Shown: in pieces, positions 1-7,937 of the stretch | How the letters are laid out: each line of letters begins with the position of its first letter | Position numbering within the stretch: the first letter of the stretch is position 1 | NCBI RefSeq assembly: GCF_041431135.1 | Contig: NZ_CP107799.1 | Location: forward strand, 3,782,001 to 3,846,000 | From: Streptomyces sp. NBC_00554 | GTDB lineage: Bacteria; Actinomycetota; Actinomycetes; Streptomycetales; Streptomycetaceae | Direction: 5' to 3' | DNA: 64,000 nucleotides | The notes under the pieces: model-generated | What the model was told of the DNA's origin: nothing | The model's database searches: none | What the model saw: the letters and a program-made list of their open reading frames with translations, nothing else | Made by a program: the position numbers and the translations under genes

Positions 1-1140
1 TACCACCTGTACTGGCAGCGGGTCACCGACGACGACAAGCCGTACCTCGTGGGCGGCGCGAAGGTCATCGGCGGCAGCACGACCGGCTACATGCTCAAGT
101 CCCTCGAACCCGAGGCGAAGGATCTCAACTCCCTTGCCTGGTCCCTGGGTATCGCGACCGGTCTGGCCCTGATCGGCTCCGCGCTGCTGGCCCAGGCCGC
201 CGCGACCACGGTCCTCAAGCCGGTGCACCGCCTCGGTATCGCCGCCCGCCGCCTCGGCGAGGGCAAACTCGACACCCGCCTGCGGGTGTCCGGCACGGAC
301 GAACTCGCCGACCTCTCCCGTACGTTCAACCACACGGCCGAGGCACTCGAGAAACGCGTCGCCGACATGAGCTCCCGTGACGAGGCCTCCCGCCGCTTCG
401 TGGCGGACATGTCCCACGAGCTCCGTACGCCCCTCACCGCGATCACCGCCGTCACGGAGATCCTGGAAGAGGAACTGGACGCGGAGACCGGCAGCGTCGA
501 CCCGATGATCGAACCGGCCGTACGGCTCGTCGTCAGCGAGACCCGCCGGCTGAACGACCTCGTCGAGAACCTCATGGAGGTCACCCGCTTCGACGCGGGT
601 ACCGCCCGGCTCGTCCTGGACGACGTGGACATCGCCGACCAGATCACCGCGTGCATCGACGCGCGCGCCTGGCTGGACGCGGTGGACCTGGACGCCGAGC
701 GGGGTGTCATGGTGCGCCTGGACCCGCGCCGCCTGGACGTGATCCTGGCGAACCTGATCGGCAACGCGCTCAAGCACGGCGGCTCGCCGGTACGCGTCTC
801 GGTGCGCAAGGAGGCCGACGCGCTGCTGATCGAGGTCCAGGACCACGGTCCGGGCATCCCCGAGGACGTGCTGCCGCACGTCTTCGACCGCTTCTACAAG
901 GCGAGCGCCTCCCGCCCCCGCTCCGAGGGCAGCGGCCTGGGCCTGTCCATCGCCCTGGAGAACGCGCACATCCACGGCGGCGAGATCACCGCGGCGAACG
1001 CGCCCAAGGGCGGCGCCGTCTTCACGCTCCGCCTCCCGCAGGACGCGCCGGTGCTGCTCGCCGACGACCCGCGCGACCGGAACGGCGACGACGGCGACGA
1101 GCACGAGAACGGGAACGGCACGGAGGCGACCGCCGGATGA
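1..1140 (+). CDS. afsQ2: Sensor histidine kinase, 5'-truncated (AfsQ2-like)
   Basis: C-terminal 379 residues of a membrane two-component sensor kinase; the reading frame is open from the first base, so the N-terminal sensor part lies outside. A transmembrane segment (about residues 48-65 of the visible part) leads into a HAMP domain, then a HisKA domain with SHELRTPL (phospho-accepting His at about residue 139), and a HATPase domain with N-box NLIGNALKHG, DHGPGIPEDV and GSGLGLSIA. The tail is acidic and Asn/Gly-rich. It overlaps the next lipoprotein gene by 4 bp, so the two are translationally coupled. The afsQ2 name rests on remembered gene order (afsQ2, lipoprotein, ..., adenosine deaminase) and is less certain than the family. 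Confidence 0.9.
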   Translation, partial: YHLYWQRVTDDDKPYLVGGAKVIGGSTTGYMLKSLEPEAKDLNSLAWSLGIATGLALIGSALLAQAAATTVLKPVHRLGIAARRLGEGKLDTRLRVSGTDELADLSRTFNHTAEALEKRVADMSSRDEASRRFVADMSHELRTPLTAITAVTEILEEELDAETGSVDPMIEPAVRLVVSETRRLNDLVENLMEVTRFDAGTARLVLDDVDIADQITACIDARAWLDAVDLDAERGVMVRLDPRRLDVILANLIGNALKHGGSPVRVSVRKEADALLIEVQDHGPGIPEDVLPHVFDRFYKASASRPRSEGSGLGLSIALENAHIHGGEITAANAPKGGAVFTLRLPQDAPVLLADDPRDRNGDDGDEHENGNGTEATAG

Positions 1141-1754
1141 CGACCGTAAGACGCCGCTCCGTCCGCTCCTGGGCGGCCGTCGGCCTGCTGGCCGCGCTGC
1201 TCGCGGGCTGCGGCATCCGCTCCACCCAGGTGCCCACGGACTTCGGCCCCGCGCCCTCCCTGGTCCCCTGTGCCCTGTCCGGGGACATCTCCACGCAGAC
1301 CTCCGGGGGTGTCCCGGTCCAGGTCTTCCTGCTCTGCTCCGCGCAGCTCGTCACGGTCGACAGGGCCGTCACCATCCCGGCCGGCACGGAGGAGGCCGCG
1401 CGGCGCGTCCTGGTGGCCCAGGGGCTGCTCGACGAGCTCGCCGAGACGCCGTCCACGGCCGAGCGGCAGGCCGGTTACGCCACGGACGTACGCGGCGGCA
1501 TGACGGTGAGCGGTCCGCACGCCAAGGACCCCGAGGACGCCCTCCGGCTGAGCACCCCGCCGAGCGACCTCACCCGCTTCGCCCTCGCCCAGATCGTCTG
1601 CACCTTCGCCGACTCCGCCGCCGCCCAGGACGACGGCTCGGTCATCCTCGGCGGCCCCGCCGCCGGCCCCCTCAACCGCTACGAGTGCACACCCGAGGTC
1701 CGCTCCAGCCCGGGCACGGAGTCCCTGGCTTCGACAGCCGTCGAGGGCACCTGA
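1137..1754 (+). CDS. Secreted lipoprotein
   Basis: A 205-residue lipoprotein. The signal peptide has Arg residues at the start, a hydrophobic stretch and lipobox LLAGC near residue 24. The mature part has scattered Cys residues and reads TVDRAVTIPAGTEE, similar to GerMN/lipoprotein-like domains seen beside actinomycete sensor kinases; no catalytic motif is visible. The ATG overlaps the kinase stop (ATGA), which picks this start over longer ones in the same frame. The operon position suggests an accessory or modulator of the kinase at the outer membrane face; that role is inference. Confidence 0.85.
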   Translation: MTTVRRRSVRSWAAVGLLAALLAGCGIRSTQVPTDFGPAPSLVPCALSGDISTQTSGGVPVQVFLLCSAQLVTVDRAVTIPAGTEEAARRVLVAQGLLDELAETPSTAERQAGYATDVRGGMTVSGPHAKDPEDALRLSTPPSDLTRFALAQIVCTFADSAAAQDDGSVILGGPAAGPLNRYECTPEVRSSPGTESLASTAVEGT

Positions 1755-1760
1755 GGATTA

Positions 1761-1946
1761 GGGCCTGTCCGGCGGATCAGGCCGGAGACGCGGGGCGTGG
1801 CACGCCAATCTGCGGCGTTGTCGTCGGTTGCCGACGCTCCGCGTCGTCGCCCTCCTCCGCCTTGCAGCTCGACGCACCACGCCCCGCTCACCTGCGTCAA
1901 ATGAGGCACCGCCGATTTCCTCCGACCTGACCCGCCGGACAGGCCC
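1761..1946. repeat. MITE-like element with 26-nt terminal inverted repeats
   Basis: A 186-nt element starts GGGCCTGTCCGGCGG and ends with the reverse complement; the outer 26 nt of the two ends match at 24 positions. It is flanked on both sides by TA (1759-1760 and 1947-1948), which fits a 2-bp target duplication. No transposase is encoded. The GGGCCTGTC ends resemble those of IS5-family elements common in Streptomyces, so it is probably a non-autonomous derivative. Together with the following sequence it fills the gap before the VanZ gene; no gene was seen there. Confidence 0.75.
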
Positions 1947-2069
1947 TAGCCCGCTCCACTCGTACAGCTGTACGCGTGGAGCGTGTCGTGTGGCGCATGC
2001 CTCACCCCTCAGCCCCAACCTCCCCACCAACCCGGAACCGATCGCGCCGAACCCCGCGTCTTGGGGAAC

Positions 2070-2621
2070 GTGCAGCGTGAAGGCTCAGGCGGCGGCAGTG
2101 CCGCGATCCGTGTCCGTGTGGCAGGAGGTGTCCTCCTCCTCGCGCACCTCGCCCTCGTCGCCTGGATCACCCTGCGCCCCCTGGACGTCCCCTGGGTGAG
2201 CGCCGCCAACCTGCGGCCCTTCGCCGGTATCAGGGCGGATCTCGCGCTGGGACCCCGGGAAGCGGCCCGCCGCATCGGCGAGGGCCTGGTCCTGCTGGCC
2301 CCGCTGGGCGTCCTGCTCCCGATGGCGGGCGGCAGGCTCGCCGCCTCCCCGCTCGGCTCCCTCGTCCGTACGATCGCCGCGGGCGCCCTGCTCTCGCTGG
2401 GCATCGAGCTGCTGCAGACCGGTGTCCCGGGCCAGGTGGTGGACGTCGACTCGCTGCTGCTCAACACCGTCGGTGTCGCCCTGGCCCACCTCGCGATCGT
2501 GCCCGCCACCCGGGCCGGGTTCCGCCGCCGGGCGGAGAAGCGACGACGCGCCGCCCTCCGCCCGGAGGACGCGGCTCAGGGTCGGACCCCGACGATTCCC
2601 AGGGTCGGGATCGCACCGTAG
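2070..2621 (+). CDS. VanZ-like family membrane protein
   Basis: A 183-residue membrane protein with about four hydrophobic segments. The pattern LRPLDVPWVS...NLRPF near the start and GIELLQ...VVDVDSLLLNTVG towards the end is typical of VanZ-like proteins (teicoplanin-resistance VanZ family, biochemical role unclear). The C-terminus is a basic, probably cytoplasmic tail. I chose GTG at 2070, which has GGGG just upstream and gives a family-like N-terminus; an in-frame ATG at 1983 would add 29 Pro-rich residues and is less likely. Confidence 0.75.
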   Translation: MQREGSGGGSAAIRVRVAGGVLLLAHLALVAWITLRPLDVPWVSAANLRPFAGIRADLALGPREAARRIGEGLVLLAPLGVLLPMAGGRLAASPLGSLVRTIAAGALLSLGIELLQTGVPGQVVDVDSLLLNTVGVALAHLAIVPATRAGFRRRAEKRRRAALRPEDAAQGRTPTIPRVGIAP

Positions 2622-2723
2622 AGCGACGCTTCGCCCGCTTCGTCTCCGTAGCTTTGAAGGCACAGAGACACGGTCACCGAGGCGAACAAGTCGCCTGACC
2701 GACGGTTCGCGAAGGAGCCCCGA

Positions 2724-2927
2724 ATGAGCGCCATTGCCCGCCCGACCAACGGCCGCATGATCGGCGGAGTGTGCGCAGCGCTGGCACAGCGCTTCGGCAC
2801 CTCCGCGACCACGATGCGCGTGATCTTCGTCCTGTCGTGTCTGCTCCCGGGCCCGCAGTTCCTGCTCTACATAGCGCTGTGGATCCTGTTCCCCTCGGAG
2901 GACAAGGCCCGCACCACGGCCTGGTGA
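2724..2927 (+). CDS. PspC domain protein
   Basis: A 67-residue protein that is essentially one PspC domain: RPTNGRMIGGVCAALAQRFG at the start, then a hydrophobic segment ending in LLYIALWILFP. PspC-type proteins are small membrane proteins associated with envelope stress responses. A good ribosome site (AAGGAG at about 2712) precedes the ATG. It stands alone, followed by a strong hairpin terminator. Confidence 0.88.
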   Translation: MSAIARPTNGRMIGGVCAALAQRFGTSATTMRVIFVLSCLLPGPQFLLYIALWILFPSEDKARTTAW

Positions 2928-2943
2928 CCACGGCCGCACGACG

Positions 2944-2990
2944 GAACGCCGGTGGGGCGCACCCGACTTGGGTGCGCCCCACCGGCGTTC
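2944..2990. terminator. Strong hairpin between convergent genes
   Basis: Perfect 21-bp stem (2944-2964 with 2970-2990) and a 5-nt loop, between the stops of the PspC gene and the minus-strand secreted protein. It can serve as terminator for both directions. Confidence 0.85.
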
Positions 2991-3006
2991 GTCCGTGCAA
3001 GCGGCC

Positions 3007-3360
3007 TCAGCCGAGCGGCAGACCGTTCACCGGCAGTCCGTGGGTGGGCAGGCCCTGCACCGGCAGACCGCCGAGCAGACCGGCCACCGGAGCGGTCGGC
3101 CCGTCGGCGAGCACCTTCGCCACGGCGGGCTGGGCCGCGGCCACGCCCGCGCCGAGCGCGCCCTGCCCCTGGGCGATCGCCTCGCCCGCACCGGGGAGCG
3201 CCTTGGTCACGTTCTCCGCGGGCAGCGTCGAGGTGACCGTGTCCAGCGCCGAGGAGGCGTCCGGCACGGCCGGCGCGGCACTCGCGGCACCCGCGCCCGC
3301 GGCGGCGAAGGCGGCACCGAGAGCGGCGACACCGAGGGTCTTGGCAGCAGACTGCTTCAT
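3007..3360 (-). CDS. Small secreted protein with GLP-repeat tail
   Basis: A 117-residue exported protein. The first ~28 residues form a signal peptide with KQSAAK start, an Ala/Gly-rich core and ASAAPA cleavage site. The mature protein is Ala-rich and ends with four GLP repeats (GLPVQGLPTHGLPVNGLPLG). AAGGA lies about 9 nt before the ATG at 3360, favouring this over longer frames. Homologues in Streptomyces are often labelled 'ATP-binding protein', but no nucleotide-binding motif is present here. Function unknown. Confidence 0.75.
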   Translation of the reverse strand: MKQSAAKTLGVAALGAAFAAAGAGAASAAPAVPDASSALDTVTSTLPAENVTKALPGAGEAIAQGQGALGAGVAAAQPAVAKVLADGPTAPVAGLLGGLPVQGLPTHGLPVNGLPLG

Positions 3361-3502
3361 TTTGAATGCGTCCTTGGATACGTGAGACGGGGATGTGAGC
3401 GGTCCAAGACCGTAAACACGTAAAGCGGCCCTCTGCAAACATCGAAAAGCGGCCGAGTCATGGAGAACAAGTGAAGACCCGACCGCTTCCCGCCACGCCC
3501 AA

Positions 3503-4657
3503 TCAGCCCTCATCCTCCACAGAACCGCTGGTGGAAGCGGTCTGCTCGAACAGCCAGGCGGATTTCAGCTCGGCATAACCAGGCTTGATCACGTCATTGA
3601 TCATGGCCAGTCGTTCATCGAAAGGAATGAATGCTGACTTCATAGCATTGACGGAGAACCATTGCATGTCGTCGAGCGAATAACCGAACGCCTCGACAAG
3701 GTGCTCGAATTCCCGGCTCATGCTGGTACCGGACATGAGCCGATTATCCGTATTCACCGTGGCCCGGAAATGCAGCCGCCGGAGCAGCCCGATCGGGTGG
3801 GCGGCGTACGAGTCGGCGGCACCGGTCTGGAGGTTGGAGCTGGGGCACAGCTCAAGGGGGATGCGCTTGTCACGGACGTACGAGGCGAGCCGTCCGAGCT
3901 GCACGGTGCCGTCCTCGTGGACCTTGATGTCGTCGATGATCCGCACCCCGTGCCCGAGCCGGTCGGCGCCGCACCACTGCAGCGCCTGCCAGATCGAGGG
4001 CAGCCCGAAGGCCTCGCCGGCGTGGATGGTGAAGTGGTTGTTCTCGCGCTTGAGGTACTCGAACGCGTCGAGGTGCCGGGTGGGCGGGAACCCGGCCTCG
4101 GCGCCTGCGATGTCGAAGCCGACGACACCCAGATCCCGGTAGCGGTTGGCGAGTTCGGCGATCTCCAGGGCGCGGGCGGCGTGCCGCATGGCGGTGAGCA
4201 GGGCGCCCACGCGGATGCGGTGGCCGTTCTCCCGGGCCAGCCGCTCGCCTTCCCGGAAGCCCTCGTTGACCGCCTCGACGACCTCTTCGAGGCTGAGCCC
4301 GCCCTCCAGGTGCTGCTCGGGCGCATAGCGCACCTCGGCGTACACGACGCCGTCCTCGGCGAGGTCCTCGGCGCACTCGGCCGCGACCCGGACGAGCGCG
4401 TCGCGGGTCTGCATGACGGCGCAGGTGTGGGCGAAGGTCTCCAGGTACCGCTCGAGGGAACCGGAGTCGGCGGCTTCGCGGAACCAGATGCCGAGCTTGT
4501 CGGGGTCGGTCTCGGGGAGACCTGAATAGCCCGTGTCACGGGCTAGTTCGACGATCGTCCCGGGGCGCAGGCCCCCGTCGAGATGATCGTGCAGCAGGAC
4601 CTTGGGCGCCCGGCGGATCTGCTCCGAGCTCGGGGTGTTCGGGATCTGGCTCGTCAT
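3503..4657 (-). CDS. add: Adenosine deaminase
   Basis: A 384-residue cytosolic zinc enzyme converting adenosine and deoxyadenosine to inosine forms in purine salvage. Motifs are in family order: HDHLDGG (zinc ligands H23, H25), SLERYLETF, HAGE (H212 and catalytic E215), GHGVRI (H236), CPSSN and NTDN (zinc-binding D304). Length is slightly above the usual ~340-370. A CTACGCGCGTAG palindrome lies 17 nt before the start codon, the same motif found in the nucleoside transporter block at 23-26 kb, which suggests shared control. The alpha/beta hydrolase gene is divergent. Confidence 0.96.
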   Translation of the reverse strand: MTSQIPNTPSSEQIRRAPKVLLHDHLDGGLRPGTIVELARDTGYSGLPETDPDKLGIWFREAADSGSLERYLETFAHTCAVMQTRDALVRVAAECAEDLAEDGVVYAEVRYAPEQHLEGGLSLEEVVEAVNEGFREGERLARENGHRIRVGALLTAMRHAARALEIAELANRYRDLGVVGFDIAGAEAGFPPTRHLDAFEYLKRENNHFTIHAGEAFGLPSIWQALQWCGADRLGHGVRIIDDIKVHEDGTVQLGRLASYVRDKRIPLELCPSSNLQTGAADSYAAHPIGLLRRLHFRATVNTDNRLMSGTSMSREFEHLVEAFGYSLDDMQWFSVNAMKSAFIPFDERLAMINDVIKPGYAELKSAWLFEQTASTSGSVEDEG

Positions 4658-4673
4658 TTTCGCACTCTAGTCC

Positions 4674-4685
4674 CTACGCGCGTAG
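4674..4685. promoter_or_regulatory. Palindromic operator upstream of add
   Basis: Perfect 12-nt palindrome CTACGCGCGTAG, 17 nt from the add start codon and so probably overlapping its promoter. Same core as sites at 23268, 24576 and 25927. Confidence 0.6.
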
Positions 4686-4770
4686 ATCTCCTGTCGGGCA
4701 GATCCGTCGATACGTAACGGTGACCCTGCGGACGGGTGGCGTACACCGCCGCTTCTGAGACTGTTCTGTC

Positions 4771-5532
4771 ATGGCACACCAAGCGACGCCGGTTCGCAGA
4801 GCCCGGCTGGGGAGGGCGCTCGGCTCGGAGCCGACGGCGGTCAGCGGGGTCGTCCTGCTGCTCCCGGGTGGCGAGGAGATCTCCGCCCGCAGACCGTCCT
4901 CGATGCTGGCGGCTGCCTCCGTCCACACGCTGGGGCGCCGGTTGACCCGCGCGGGACGCACGGAGGGCCTGGTCACGCATGTGGTGCACTACCGGGTCCG
5001 GGGCTGGAACGGCCCCGAGGCGGAGCTGGCGGCCGACGCGTCCTGGGCCGCCGACGAGGTCGTACGCCGTTACGGAGACGTCCCCGTGTGCCTGGCCGGC
5101 GTCGACATGGGAGGCCGTGCGGCGCTGCACGCGGGCGGCCACAGCGCCGTCAACTCCGTTCTCGCGCTTGCCCCTTGGCTGCCCGAGGAGGACGTGGCGG
5201 CACCACCCGAACCGGTGAAGCAGCTGGCCGGGCGACGCGTACTGATCGTGCACGGCACGAACGACGAGCGCACCGACCCGGAACTGTCCTTCCGTCTGGC
5301 GGCGCGCGCGAAGAAGGCCAACCGCGACATCTGCCGCTTCGAGGTCCACTCCGACGGGCACGCACTGCAGCAGCACCGGAGCGAAGTCCTTGCTCTCGCC
5401 GAGGACTTCGTCCTGGGCGCGCTGTTCGGGCGCTCCTTCTCACGCCCGGTCGAGGACGCGTTCGCCGCGCCTCCGCCACTGGGGCTGAGGATGCCGCTCG
5501 CGGCGGGCTTCGGGCAGTCGCTGCGGCGGTAG
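4771..5532 (+). CDS. Alpha/beta hydrolase fold protein
   Basis: A 253-residue cytosolic protein of the dienelactone-hydrolase-like alpha/beta fold. Features: oxyanion-like LLLPGGEE near residue 30, nucleophile elbow GVDMGG, then VLIVHGTNDERTD and SDGHAL. The expected Ser/Cys nucleophile is Asp (D112); with D165 and H197 this gives an Asp-Asp-His set. Either it uses an Asp nucleophile, as dehalogenase-like enzymes do, or catalysis is lost. Divergent from add, with the add operator palindrome 86 nt upstream of its start. Substrate unknown. Confidence 0.8.
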   Translation: MAHQATPVRRARLGRALGSEPTAVSGVVLLLPGGEEISARRPSSMLAAASVHTLGRRLTRAGRTEGLVTHVVHYRVRGWNGPEAELAADASWAADEVVRRYGDVPVCLAGVDMGGRAALHAGGHSAVNSVLALAPWLPEEDVAAPPEPVKQLAGRRVLIVHGTNDERTDPELSFRLAARAKKANRDICRFEVHSDGHALQQHRSEVLALAEDFVLGALFGRSFSRPVEDAFAAPPPLGLRMPLAAGFGQSLRR

Positions 5533-5594
5533 CCGCCAACTCCCCCGCGCACAACAGGTCACCCCTCTCACAGGACCCCCTTGCGCACCTTTAC

Positions 5595-5616
5595 TGAAAA
5601 TGATTATCGTCTTTAC
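5595..5616. promoter_or_regulatory. Zur-box-like site
   Basis: The AT-rich stretch TGAAAATGATTATCGTCTTT resembles the actinobacterial Zur box (TGAAAATGATnnTCA type) and stands out sharply from the GC-rich context. It lies about 40-60 nt before the first surface-repeat gene of the metal ABC transporter operon, as expected for zinc repression. Confidence 0.65.
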
Positions 5617-5657
5617 GTGCCCATGGGGGGCATGTACATGACTCAGGGGGGTCTATT

Positions 5658-6308
5658 TTGCGTACCCGCAAGCGCCTGCTGACCGTTGCCGGTGTCGCCG
5701 CCGCCGCTCTCGCCGCGGCCGGTCTCAACACGTCGGCCTTCGCCGCGACAACGCTGTCGTCCGGCCACGTCGACGTACTCGACTCGGAGTGGGACGGCAG
5801 CGCCCTGCACCTGCACGTGCACGACGAGGTGACCGACACCGAGTACGAGCCGGCCGATGTGACCCTGGCCGTCCCGGCGGCGGCGAAGGTCACCAACCCG
5901 GGCTACGGCTTCCTCGGCACCGGCACCCAGGTGTGGCTGCTGCCCGACACGGAGGCCGAGGCCACCGCGGCCGGCGTGCTCTTCGCCGGCGTCTCCACCG
6001 AGCACCTCACCACCGGCACCTTCACCGGAAACACCGTCACCTACACCCTGGTGAGCGCGACCCGCAACGGCGCGACCACCGAGGACTTCAGTGTCTACAG
6101 CGACGCCTCGGGCTCGGTGAACCGCTACTTCGACAGCGGCAGCACCGCCAACCGCTCCGAGTCGTTCACCGTCGGCGCCCACAACCACCCCAACTGGGCC
6201 TTCGAGGAGGCGGGCACCTACCAGGTCACCTTCACCGTGAGCGGCACGGTCGGCGGCGGCACGGTCACCTCCGAGCAGCAGACCCTCACCTTCGTCGTGT
6301 CGGGCTGA
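5658..6308 (+). CDS. Surface-anchored repeat protein 1 (choice-of-anchor M type)
   Basis: A 216-residue exported protein with a signal peptide (RTRKR, Ala-rich core, AFAAT) and one copy of the actinobacterial surface-anchored repeat (TIGR03769 type): GHVDV, then YGFLGTGTQVWLLP, then AHNHPNWAF and EAGTYQVTF. Unlike its two relatives downstream it has no sortase signal or C-terminal membrane helix, so it is probably secreted. The start is TTG at 5658 behind an AGGGGGG ribosome site. First gene of the six-gene transporter operon and directly behind the Zur-like box; probably binds the metal or a metal carrier outside the cell (inference). Confidence 0.8.
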   Translation: MRTRKRLLTVAGVAAAALAAAGLNTSAFAATTLSSGHVDVLDSEWDGSALHLHVHDEVTDTEYEPADVTLAVPAAAKVTNPGYGFLGTGTQVWLLPDTEAEATAAGVLFAGVSTEHLTTGTFTGNTVTYTLVSATRNGATTEDFSVYSDASGSVNRYFDSGSTANRSESFTVGAHNHPNWAFEEAGTYQVTFTVSGTVGGGTVTSEQQTLTFVVSG

Positions 6309-6317
6309 TCCGGGCCG

Positions 6318-7937
6318 ATGAGTAAAGGACACACCTACGCCGCCGCGGTGATCACCGCGGCGGCGGTACTCACCGGCGCGGCGGGGCTCGTGGCGGGCGG
6401 CACCCCGCCCGCCCGGGCCGCGTCCGGCGCCGTCGTCCTCGACGAGGGGGCGGTCGATCTCACGCCCCGGCTCGTCGACGGCGAACTCCAGCTACAGATC
6501 GACGACCGGACGACGGACACCGAGGTGGTCCGCGAGCCGTCCGAGGTCGTCTGGCACGTCGTACCCGAGGCGAAGTCGTTCGTCGAGGGCCCGCTCCAGG
6601 GGCCGTTGGGCAGTCTGATGGACGCCTGGTACCTCAACGGCTGGGAGGCGGACCAGATCTTCGCCCTGGAACCCGGCTGGAACGGCACGGAGGCCGGGTC
6701 CGACACCGAGGTGACGCTCACCGGCTTCGAGGGCCCGGGCGGCTTCGCCCTCTACGACTGGCTGGAGGACGACTCCTACAACGACATCCCGCCGGACGTA
6801 CACCTCGCCTCCGACCCTGCCGCGAACACCTCCTACACGCTGGGCAAGAACACCGAACACGCAGTCCCCACCTGGGCGTTCGGCACCGAAGGCGTCTACC
6901 GGCTCACCCTGCGGGCAAGCACCCCCCTCGCCGACGGCACCGTCTCCAGCGACACCGAGACCCTCGCGGTCGCGGTCGGGAACGTGGACCCGACGGCCGT
7001 ACTACCGGGCGACGGATCGTCACCGACGGCCGACCCCAGCCCTACAGGGACCAGCACGCCCACCGGCTCCGGCCCTCATGTCATCGACGACGGGCACCTG
7101 GACCTCGCCGCCCGGCCCGTCGACGGCGGATTGCAGTTCCAGATCAAGGAGGGCACGGCGTACGACTACGAGTGGTACGAGCCCGACGAGGTCGTGCTGC
7201 ATGTCGTCCCAGCCGCGAAGAAGAAGATCACCAGCGACACGGCCTTCCTCGGCGCGGAGGGCGACCCCGTCTGGTGGCTGCCGCTCGCCCAGGTCTCGGG
7301 CATCCTCTGGCCGGGCTGGAACACCGAGGAGTGGGAACCGTCCGCGCTCGACGGCCAAGTCACCTACCGGGTGGACTCGTTGCAGGGCCCGGGCACCATG
7401 GCCGTCTTCTCGGGCGGCTCGCTCAGCGGCTGGGACCTCTGGATCAACAGCGGCGACGGGCTGCCCGACAGCTTCCATCACAGCGTCGACGCGCACTCCC
7501 ACTCGTACTGGGCCTTCACCCAAGAAGGCGTCTACCGCACGAAGTTCACCGTGAGCGCGACCCTCGCCGACGGGACGGAGGTCAGCGACACGGCGACCAT
7601 CGCGTGGGTGGTGGGCGACGACGTCGATCCGTCGACGATGACGCCGGGGGCGGGGAGCGAGGCCACGGCGACGCCCACGGTCGGTGCGTCCGGCTCCGAA
7701 TCGCCGTCGGGGAGGGCGAGTTCGAGCCCCGGCGCCGCCCAGAGCGCGGAGCCGTCCGCTTCACCATCGGGTCCCACGTCCGCAGCGCCGTCCAGCGGCC
7801 GTACGCCGGCCACGGCCACCGGCGCTCTCGCCTCCACCGGCTCCGGTGTCCTCGTGCCGCTCGGCGCGTCCGTCGCCGCGCTGATCGTCGGGGGCGGGGC
7901 CGTGTGGGCCGTACGGAGAAGGAGGGTTCAGCGGTGA
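6318..7937 (+). CDS. Surface-anchored repeat protein 2, LASTG sortase substrate
   Basis: A 539-residue cell-wall protein. After a signal peptide (to about ARAAS) come two surface repeats separated by a Ser/Thr/Pro linker. Repeat 2 is canonical (GHLDL, TAFLGAEGDPVWWLP, ILWPGWNTE, HSHSYWAF). Repeat 1 is degenerate: GAVDL replaces GHxD and HAVPTWAF replaces HxHxxWAF. A long Ser/Pro/Thr region leads to LASTG, a hydrophobic helix and RRRR, a class E sortase (LAxTG) signal. Second gene of the operon, 9 nt after the first and overlapping the binding-protein gene by 4 bp. It matches the 'ABC transporter-associated repeat protein' family. Confidence 0.85.
   Translation: MSKGHTYAAAVITAAAVLTGAAGLVAGGTPPARAASGAVVLDEGAVDLTPRLVDGELQLQIDDRTTDTEVVREPSEVVWHVVPEAKSFVEGPLQGPLGSLMDAWYLNGWEADQIFALEPGWNGTEAGSDTEVTLTGFEGPGGFALYDWLEDDSYNDIPPDVHLASDPAANTSYTLGKNTEHAVPTWAFGTEGVYRLTLRASTPLADGTVSSDTETLAVAVGNVDPTAVLPGDGSSPTADPSPTGTSTPTGSGPHVIDDGHLDLAARPVDGGLQFQIKEGTAYDYEWYEPDEVVLHVVPAAKKKITSDTAFLGAEGDPVWWLPLAQVSGILWPGWNTEEWEPSALDGQVTYRVDSLQGPGTMAVFSGGSLSGWDLWINSGDGLPDSFHHSVDAHSHSYWAFTQEGVYRTKFTVSATLADGTEVSDTATIAWVVGDDVDPSTMTPGAGSEATATPTVGASGSESPSGRASSSPGAAQSAEPSASPSGPTSAAPSSGRTPATATGALASTGSGVLVPLGASVAALIVGGGAVWAVRRRRVQR

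Noticed and set aside
3662..4525. 287-codon ORF opposite adenosine deaminase
   Set aside because: Antisense shadow of a gene with all catalytic motifs; no motif or ribosome site of its own.
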